Position numbers and translations under genes: made by a program. Under the pieces are notes generated by a model. That model did not search any database. It was not told the origin of the DNA and saw only the letters and a list, made by a program, of their open reading frames with translations. A stretch of DNA of 64,000 nt, from contig NZ_JAKVIL010000008.1 of NCBI RefSeq assembly GCF_022601675.1, positions 62,001 through 126,000 on the forward strand, in the 5' to 3' direction. This DNA is from Ancylobacter gelatini (GTDB lineage Bacteria; Pseudomonadota; Alphaproteobacteria; Rhizobiales; Xanthobacteraceae). The stretch's first letter is position 1; every line of letters begins with the position of its first letter. Of the stretch, positions 59,010-64,000 are shown one piece after another.

Positions 59010-60362
59010 ATGGATCACAGCATCGATCGCCGCACCCAGCGCCTCATCGAGGCGCCCATCGTGCCGCTGCTGATCCGCCTCGCCTGGCCGAATGTGCTGA
59101 TCATGCTGGCGCAGGCCTCCACCGGCCTGATCGAGACCTGGTGGGTGGCGCGGCTCGGCACCGATGCGCTCGCGGGCATGGCGCTGGTGTTTCCCGCCTT
59201 CATGCTGATGACCGCGATTTCCGCCGGTGCCATGGGCGGGGGCATCTCCTCCGCGGTCGCGCGCGCGCTCGGCTCGGGGGACCGCGCCACGGCGGACGCG
59301 CTGGTGCTGCACGCGCTCGTCATCAGCCTGATGTTCGGTCTGGGCTTCTCGGCGATTTTCCTGCTGTTCGGGCGCCCGATCTACGCTTTCCTCGGCGGCG
59401 CGGGCGGGGAGCTGGAGGCGGCGCTCCTCTACTCCAACACGCTGTTCGCCGGCATCGTGCTGATCTGGCTGATGAACGGGCTTGCCAGCATCATTCGCGG
59501 CACCGGCAACATGCTGTTTCCCGCGAGCGTGATCTGCGGCGGGGTGGTGTTCCTGATCCCGGCCTCGCCGATGCTGATCTTCGGCTTCGGCCCGATTCCG
59601 GCGCTGGGCATTGCCGGCGGGGCGGTGGCGCTGCTCGCCTATTTCGCCGGCGGCACGCTGGCCATGGCCTGGTACATCCTGTCCGGCCGCAACCCGGCGC
59701 GGCTGACCTTCGTGCGCCTGCGCTGGGCGCCGCTCGCCAGCATCCTGCGCATCGGCATGCTCTCGGCCTTCACCTCGCTGCAGACCAACATCACCATTGC
59801 CGGCGCCACCGCGCTGGTCGCCGCCTCGGCCGGTGTCGAGGCGGTGGCCGGCTTCGGCACCGGGGTGCGGCTGGAATATCTGCTGCTGCCGCTGATCTTC
59901 GGCATGGGCGCGCCGATGGTCGCCATGGTCGGCACCAATATCGGCGCCGGACACGGCGACCGGGCGATGAAGATCGCCTGGGCCGGGGCGGGGCTGACCT
60001 TCGTGCTGACCGAGACCATCGGCGTTGCGGCGGCGCTGTTCCCGGAGGCGTGGCTGTCGATGTTCAGCGCGGAGCCGGAGATGATCGCGGCGGGCAGCGC
60101 CTATCTGCGGGTGGTCGGCCCGTTCTACGGCTTCTTCGGGCTCGGCCTGTCGCTTTACTTCGCCTGTCAGGGCGCGGGGCGGCTGTTCTGGCCGATCGTC
60201 GCCGGGATCGCGCGCATCGTCATCGCGCTCGGCGGCGGCTGGCTGGTGCTGGCGCTGACCGGCTCGCTCTACGCGCTGTTCGCCGCCCTGTCACTGGCGC
60301 TGGTGGTCTATGGCCTCACCATCGCGGCGGCGATCCGCTCGGGCGCGTGGCTGCGGATTTAG
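59010..60362 (+). CDS. MATE-family efflux transporter
   Basis: A 450-aa MATE protein with 12 helices in two homologous halves; IPLLIRLAWPNVLIML-type start and SILRIGMLSAFTSLQTNI repeat the family pattern (cited approximately in the first case). It should export cationic drugs or metabolites with Na+ or H+. ATG 59010 is selected; ATG 58935, overlapping the MFS stop as ATGA, would add 25 residues. It probably belongs to the marR-MFS transcript. Its TAG stop begins a palindromic repeat. Confidence 0.9.
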   Translation: MDHSIDRRTQRLIEAPIVPLLIRLAWPNVLIMLAQASTGLIETWWVARLGTDALAGMALVFPAFMLMTAISAGAMGGGISSAVARALGSGDRATADALVLHALVISLMFGLGFSAIFLLFGRPIYAFLGGAGGELEAALLYSNTLFAGIVLIWLMNGLASIIRGTGNMLFPASVICGGVVFLIPASPMLIFGFGPIPALGIAGGAVALLAYFAGGTLAMAWYILSGRNPARLTFVRLRWAPLASILRIGMLSAFTSLQTNITIAGATALVAASAGVEAVAGFGTGVRLEYLLLPLIFGMGAPMVAMVGTNIGAGHGDRAMKIAWAGAGLTFVLTETIGVAAALFPEAWLSMFSAEPEMIAAGSAYLRVVGPFYGFFGLGLSLYFACQGAGRLFWPIVAGIARIVIALGGGWLVLALTGSLYALFAALSLALVVYGLTIAAAIRSGAWLRI

Positions 60363-60477
60363 AGCATTTTCCGCGAAAGTTGATCGACTTTCACGAAGAG
60401 AAAATGCTCCAGCTCTTTGAATCGAGAGCACTTTCTTATCGATCAGACGATTCCGTCTGATCGGAAAGGGCTCTCGA
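60362..60477. repeat. Compound palindromic repeat (two nested hairpins)
   Basis: Hairpin 1 (60362-60409): GAGCATTTT with AAAATGCTC, enclosing GAAAGT/ACTTTC. Hairpin 2 (60422-60477): TCGAGAGC with GCTCTCGA, enclosing GATCAGACG/CGTCTGATC around a 4-nt loop. The GAGCATTTT...AAAATGCTC type is a known scattered palindrome of Hyphomicrobiales genomes. It fills the gap between convergent genes and may terminate both. Confidence 0.8.
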
Positions 60478-60480
60478 CGC

Positions 60481-60918
60481 CTACAGCCGTGCCCGCGTGG
60501 TGCGCGGGGTGGCGAGCAGCAGATTGGTCTCGGACGCCATGATGCCCGGGATCAGCCGGATGCGGCGCAGGATCGCGTCGAGGTCAGCGAGGCTCTCGGT
60601 GCCGAGTTCGACGATGAGGTCCCACTTTCCGTTGGTGGTGTGCACCGCCGAGATTTCCGGGAAGCCGCCGAGCACATCCACCACCCGGTCCGCGGTGCGC
60701 CCTTCCAGTTCGATCATCATGATGCCGCGTACCGGCATGGCGATGGCGTCGGCGCGCAGGATCACCGTGTAGCCGACAATATCGCCCTCGCACTCCATGC
60801 GCTCGATCCGCGCCCGCACCGTGGCGCGCGACACCCCGGTTTCCAGCGCGAGATCCGAGACGCTGCGCCGCCCGTCATGGCGCAGCAGCGCGAGCAGCTT
60901 CTGGTCGAGATCGTCCAT
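60481..60918 (-). CDS. Lrp/AsnC-family transcriptional regulator
   Basis: A 145-aa regulator with an N-terminal helix-turn-helix (LALETGVSRATVRARIERM, about 21-40) and a C-terminal ligand-sensing RAM domain (VRGIMMIELEGRTADRVVDVLGG, cited in part). ATG 60918 (MDDLDQKLL) is the standard family start; ATG 60936 adds six residues. It is divergent from the arginase-ornithine cyclodeaminase operon, so it is likely to be its arginine- or ornithine-responsive regulator. Confidence 0.9.
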   Translation of the reverse strand: MDDLDQKLLALLRHDGRRSVSDLALETGVSRATVRARIERMECEGDIVGYTVILRADAIAMPVRGIMMIELEGRTADRVVDVLGGFPEISAVHTTNGKWDLIVELGTESLADLDAILRRIRLIPGIMASETNLLLATPRTTRARL

Positions 60919-61057
60919 GCCCCACCGTTTCAACATCCTGCCGTTCTGGCAGATTATGCCATCACTTTGATAAATTCATCTGCGCTAATTGCCAATATTC
61001 AATGTTCATTCCGCCAGCGACCGTCGCTAGGCTTTTGCCATGACACCGGAGACCGAC

Positions 61058-61984
61058 ATGCCGCGCACCTGCATCCTTCTCGGCGCCCCCGTACAGGAGG
61101 GCACCGGCCGCCTCGGCTGCGACATGGGGCCGAGCGCCTTCCGCGCCGCCGGCATCGCCGGCGCGCTGCGCGCGCTCGACTATGAGGTGATCGACCGCGG
61201 CAACCTCGCCCCGGCCGACGCGCCCGCGCTCGCCCATGGCAATCCGGCGATCAAGTCGCTCCGCGAGGTGGTCGGCTGGACCAAGGTTCTGTCTGAGGCG
61301 GTCTATGAGGCCAGCGCGGAAGGCGTACCAATCACGCTCGGCGGCGATCACTGCCTCGCGGCCGGCACGCTGTCCGGCCTGTCGCGCCGCGCGGCGGAGC
61401 TGGGGCGCCCGCTTTTCGTGCTCTGGCTCGACGCCCACCCGGACCTGCACACGCTGGACAGCACCGAGAGCGGAAATCTGCACGGCGTGCCAATGGCCTA
61501 TGCCACCGGCCAACCCGGCTTCGCGGGCATCTTCCCCCCGCTCCACGCCCCGCTCGACCCCTCGCGCATCTGCATGATGGGCATTCGCAGCGTCGACCCG
61601 GCCGAGCGCCGCACCATCGCGCGCTCCGGCATCACCGTGCACGACATGCGGGCCATCGACGAGTTCGGCTTCGCCGCGCTGCTGCGCCCCTTCCTCCAGC
61701 GCGTGGAGGATGAGGACGGGCTGCTCCATGTCAGCCTCGACGTCGATTTCCTCGACCCGGACATCGCGCCGGGCGTCGGCACCACTGTGCCGGGCGGGGC
61801 GACCTTCCGCGAGGCGCATCTGGTGATGGAGATGCTGCATGAGAGCGAGCGCGTGAGCAGCATCGACCTGGTGGAGCTCAACCCCTTCCTCGACGAACGC
61901 GGACGCACCGCGCGGCTGATGGTCGATCTGGTCGGCAGCCTGATGGGCCGGCGCGTGCTCGACCGGCCCACACGGAGTTATTGA
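61058..61984 (+). CDS. rocF: Arginase
   Basis: A 308-aa ureohydrolase. The Mn ligands are visible: His98 (GGDHC), Asp125, His127 and Asp129 (DAHPDLH), Asp228 and Asp230 (SLDVDFLDP). It splits arginine into ornithine and urea. ATG 61058 has GGAG 8 nt upstream and is preferred over ATG 61040, which has none. It is followed 3 bp later by ornithine cyclodeaminase, making a two-step arginine-to-proline route. Confidence 0.93.
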   Translation: MPRTCILLGAPVQEGTGRLGCDMGPSAFRAAGIAGALRALDYEVIDRGNLAPADAPALAHGNPAIKSLREVVGWTKVLSEAVYEASAEGVPITLGGDHCLAAGTLSGLSRRAAELGRPLFVLWLDAHPDLHTLDSTESGNLHGVPMAYATGQPGFAGIFPPLHAPLDPSRICMMGIRSVDPAERRTIARSGITVHDMRAIDEFGFAALLRPFLQRVEDEDGLLHVSLDVDFLDPDIAPGVGTTVPGGATFREAHLVMEMLHESERVSSIDLVELNPFLDERGRTARLMVDLVGSLMGRRVLDRPTRSY

Positions 61985-61987
61985 GCC

Positions 61988-63061
61988 ATGAGCGACGGGC
62001 GACACCTCAACATCGTGCCTTTCGTCAGCGTCGACAACATGATGAAGCTGGTCAACGCCATCGGCGTCGAGCGCTTCCTCGTCGAACTGGCGGGCTTCAT
62101 CGAGGCGGATTTCCGGCGCTGGGAGCTGTTCGACAAGACCCCGCGCATCGCCTCGCACTCCAGCGACGGGGTGATCGAGCTGATGCCGACCAGCGACGGC
62201 GCGGTCTACGGCTTCAAATATGTCAACGGCCACCCCAAGAACACCCGCGACGGCCGCCAGACCGTGACCGCCTTCGGCGTGCTGGCGGAAGTCGCGTCCG
62301 GCTATCCCGTGCTGCTCTCCGAGATGACCATCCTCACCGCGCTGCGCACCGCCGCGACCTCGGCCATGGCGGCGACATACCTCGCCCCTAAGGGGGCGCG
62401 CACCATGGCGATCATCGGCAATGGCGCGCAGTCCGAGTTCCAGGCGCTGGCCTTCAAGGCCATTCTCGGCGTGGACCGGCTGCGGCTCTACGACCTCGAC
62501 CGGAGCGCGAGCGAGAAATGCGCGCGCAATCTCGACGGGCTCGGCTTCGACATCGCGATCTGTTCCTCCGGCGAGGAGGCGCTGGCAGGCGCTCAGATCG
62601 TCACCACCGTCACGGCCGACAAGCAATACGCCACCATCCTGACCGACAACATGGTCGGCGAGGGTCTGCACATCAACGCGGTCGGCGGCGATTGCCCCGG
62701 CAAGACCGAGCTGGCGGCGGACATTCTCAGGCGCTCCGACATCTTCGTGGAATTCCCGCCGCAGACCCGGATCGAGGGCGAAATCCAGCAGCTCGCACAC
62801 GATCACCCGGTCACCGAGCTGTGGCGGGTGGTCGCGGGCGCGGCGCCGGGCCGGCGCGATCCCCGGCAGATCACGCTGTTCGATTCCGTGGGCTTCGCGA
62901 TCGAGGACTTCTCGGCCCTGCGCTATGTGCGCGAAAAGCTTGCGGGGACACGCTTCTACGAGGAGCTGGACCTGCTCGCCGACCCCGACGAGCCGCGCGA
63001 CCTGTTCGGCATGCTGCTGCGCGCCAAGGCCGCGCCGCAGGGCACACCCGCCGCCGCCTGA
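61988..63061 (+). CDS. ocd: Ornithine cyclodeaminase
   Basis: A 357-aa NAD-dependent OCD/mu-crystallin-family enzyme that converts ornithine to proline and ammonia. The segment MAIIGNGAQSEFQALAFKAI is the Rossmann dinucleotide loop; GGDCPGKTELAADILRRSDIF and the N-terminal KYVNGHPKN lysine fit the active site. It starts 3 bp after the arginase stop. Nothing appears missing in length or motifs. Confidence 0.94.
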   Translation: MSDGRHLNIVPFVSVDNMMKLVNAIGVERFLVELAGFIEADFRRWELFDKTPRIASHSSDGVIELMPTSDGAVYGFKYVNGHPKNTRDGRQTVTAFGVLAEVASGYPVLLSEMTILTALRTAATSAMAATYLAPKGARTMAIIGNGAQSEFQALAFKAILGVDRLRLYDLDRSASEKCARNLDGLGFDIAICSSGEEALAGAQIVTTVTADKQYATILTDNMVGEGLHINAVGGDCPGKTELAADILRRSDIFVEFPPQTRIEGEIQQLAHDHPVTELWRVVAGAAPGRRDPRQITLFDSVGFAIEDFSALRYVREKLAGTRFYEELDLLADPDEPRDLFGMLLRAKAAPQGTPAAA

Positions 63062-63182
63062 GCCCGGCGAGGAAGCCATGGATCGGGGACGTCAGGCTGC
63101 GGTCAGCTAGCCCCCCGATGGTCACGGTGCGGACGGCCTCCGGGTCCGGACGCGTGTCCCGTGTCCAATCCAGGGCTTCCCC

Positions 63183-64000
63183 GTGCTCGCTCCCTCCCAG
63201 ACTGCCGTCCTCACCACGGTCATCGTTCCCACCCTCAACGAAGTCGACAATATTGACGTGCTGCTTGCCGCGATCTTCGCGCAGGCAAATCCCGGCCTCG
63301 CCTTCGAGGTGCTGGTCGCCGATGGCGGCTCCACCGACGGCACGGTCGAGCGGGTGCGCGAATGGGAGAAGGCGGCGCAGGTGCGCCTCGTCGCCAGTGG
63401 TGGCGGGCGGGGCCTCGCCGGCGACGTGCTGTGCGCGGCGCGGCAGGCGCGGACCGATATCGTCGTGGTGATGGATGCCGATCTCAGCCACCCGCCCGAG
63501 CGGCTGGAAGCGCTGGTGGCGCCGTTGCTCGACGGCAGTTGCGACATGGCGGTCGGCAGCCGCTACGTGCCGGGCGGGGCGACGCCGGACTGGCCGCTGC
63601 GGCGACTGCTGCTCTCGCGGCTCGGCGGGCTGCTGGCCTGGCCGCTGACCGAGCTCAAGGACCCGATGTCCGGCTTCTTCGCGGTGCGCCGCGAGCGGCT
63701 GCTCGCGGTCGACCCGGAAGCCGCCGGCTTCAAGATAGGGCTGGAGGTCATCGCCCATGGCGGCGGCGCGCTGAAGGTACGCGAGGTGCCGATCGTGTTC
63801 CCCGACCGCATCCACGGCGAATCCAAGATCGGCAAGGCGCAGATGGTCGCCTATCTGCGCCGGCTGCTGGTGCTGGCCGGCGGCGCGGTCTCGGCCGGCG
63901 GCGCCGCGCGCTTCGCGCTGGTGGGGCTAATCGGCATGGCGGTCGATCTGCTGGTCTTCGAGCTGCTGTTCGCGCTCCATGCCGGGCTGATGACCGCGCA
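63183..64000 (+). CDS. GT2 glycosyltransferase with GtrA domain (partial at window end)
   Basis: An incomplete gene running off the window. The N-terminal GT2 domain resembles dolichyl/undecaprenyl-phosphate mannosyltransferase: TVIVPTLNEVDNIDVLL, DGGSTDGTVE, the metal-binding VMDADLSHPP and the C-terminal DRIHGESKIG. It continues into a GtrA-like membrane domain (ARFALVGLIGMAVDLLVFEL). Such fusions move a sugar from nucleotide to lipid phosphate for envelope glycans. GTG 63183 has AGGG upstream; the true start needs checking. The 3' end is not in the window. Confidence 0.85.
   Translation, partial: MLAPSQTAVLTTVIVPTLNEVDNIDVLLAAIFAQANPGLAFEVLVADGGSTDGTVERVREWEKAAQVRLVASGGGRGLAGDVLCAARQARTDIVVVMDADLSHPPERLEALVAPLLDGSCDMAVGSRYVPGGATPDWPLRRLLLSRLGGLLAWPLTELKDPMSGFFAVRRERLLAVDPEAAGFKIGLEVIAHGGGALKVREVPIVFPDRIHGESKIGKAQMVAYLRRLLVLAGGAVSAGGAARFALVGLIGMAVDLLVFELLFALHAGLMTA

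Noticed and set aside
60962-63079. 705-codon open frame antisense to arginase and ornithine cyclodeaminase
   Set aside because: Spans two strong plus-strand enzymes; composition is typical of a shadow frame.

Overview
The window comes from a high-GC alphaproteobacterium. Gene content (lanthanide-type methanol dehydrogenase, PQQ synthesis, Fae and the tetrahydromethanopterin enzyme beta-RFAP synthase, Mrp/Mnh-type transporter, NnrU) and dispersed Rhizobiales-style palindromes suggest a methylotrophic member of the Hyphomicrobiales, perhaps Xanthobacteraceae-like. The genus is inferred, not proven. No rRNA, tRNA, CRISPR array, prophage or insertion sequence was seen.

Layout. 0-8.2 kb: housekeeping and envelope genes (NnrU, L,D-transpeptidase, diguanylate cyclase, release factor 3, ArsC-like reductase, AI-2E-family permease, alpha/beta hydrolase, glycine-zipper lipoprotein). 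8.2-12.4 kb: an RND efflux pump lacking an outer-membrane factor. 12.9-18.5 kb: a seven-gene, end-to-end overlapping Mnh/Mrp-like membrane complex whose gene order resembles the archaeal Mbh membrane module rather than bacterial mrpABCDEFG. 18.6-24.1 kb: DUF900 hydrolase, WXXGXW protein, GltS, GntP and patatin.

24.4-53.3 kb is a methanol-oxidation island. It holds a SoxYZ-like carrier; pqqABCDE followed by two unknown secreted proteins; a histidine kinase/OmpR-type regulator pair directly upstream of pqqA; fae; a DUF3280-plus-ABC importer operon; a divergent operon of a PQQ-associated binding protein, beta-propeller, cupredoxin-like protein, ABC exporter-type ATPase/permease and secreted coiled-coil protein (resembling lut/ped lanthanide clusters); xoxF, then xoxG-xoxJ-rhodanese-like protein; a quinoprotein-associated metallohydrolase; a cytochrome c; beta-RFAP synthase with an ATP-grasp partner; and an FdhF/YdeP-type oxidoreductase. 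Read together: XoxF-PQQ-Ln oxidises methanol in the periplasm, XoxG and the small cytochrome take the electrons, Fae and tetrahydromethanopterin take formaldehyde in the cytoplasm, and a formate-dehydrogenase-like enzyme may finish the oxidation.

The most notable signal is a 17-nt direct-repeat box (CTTATGAAYTTCTTATG, 11-nt period) found in the same orientation upstream of pqqA, the lut-like operon and xoxG. It is a plausible OmpR-type operator for the regulator encoded next to pqqA.

53.4-64 kb: a catDE-like quinone-detoxification operon (DoxX, VOC dioxygenase, glutathionyl-hydroquinone reductase), an exported hydrolase, YbaK, a MarR-MFS-MATE unit with two similar palindromic operators, a compound palindromic repeat, a Lrp regulator divergent from arginase-ornithine cyclodeaminase, and a truncated GT2-GtrA glycosyltransferase at the window edge.
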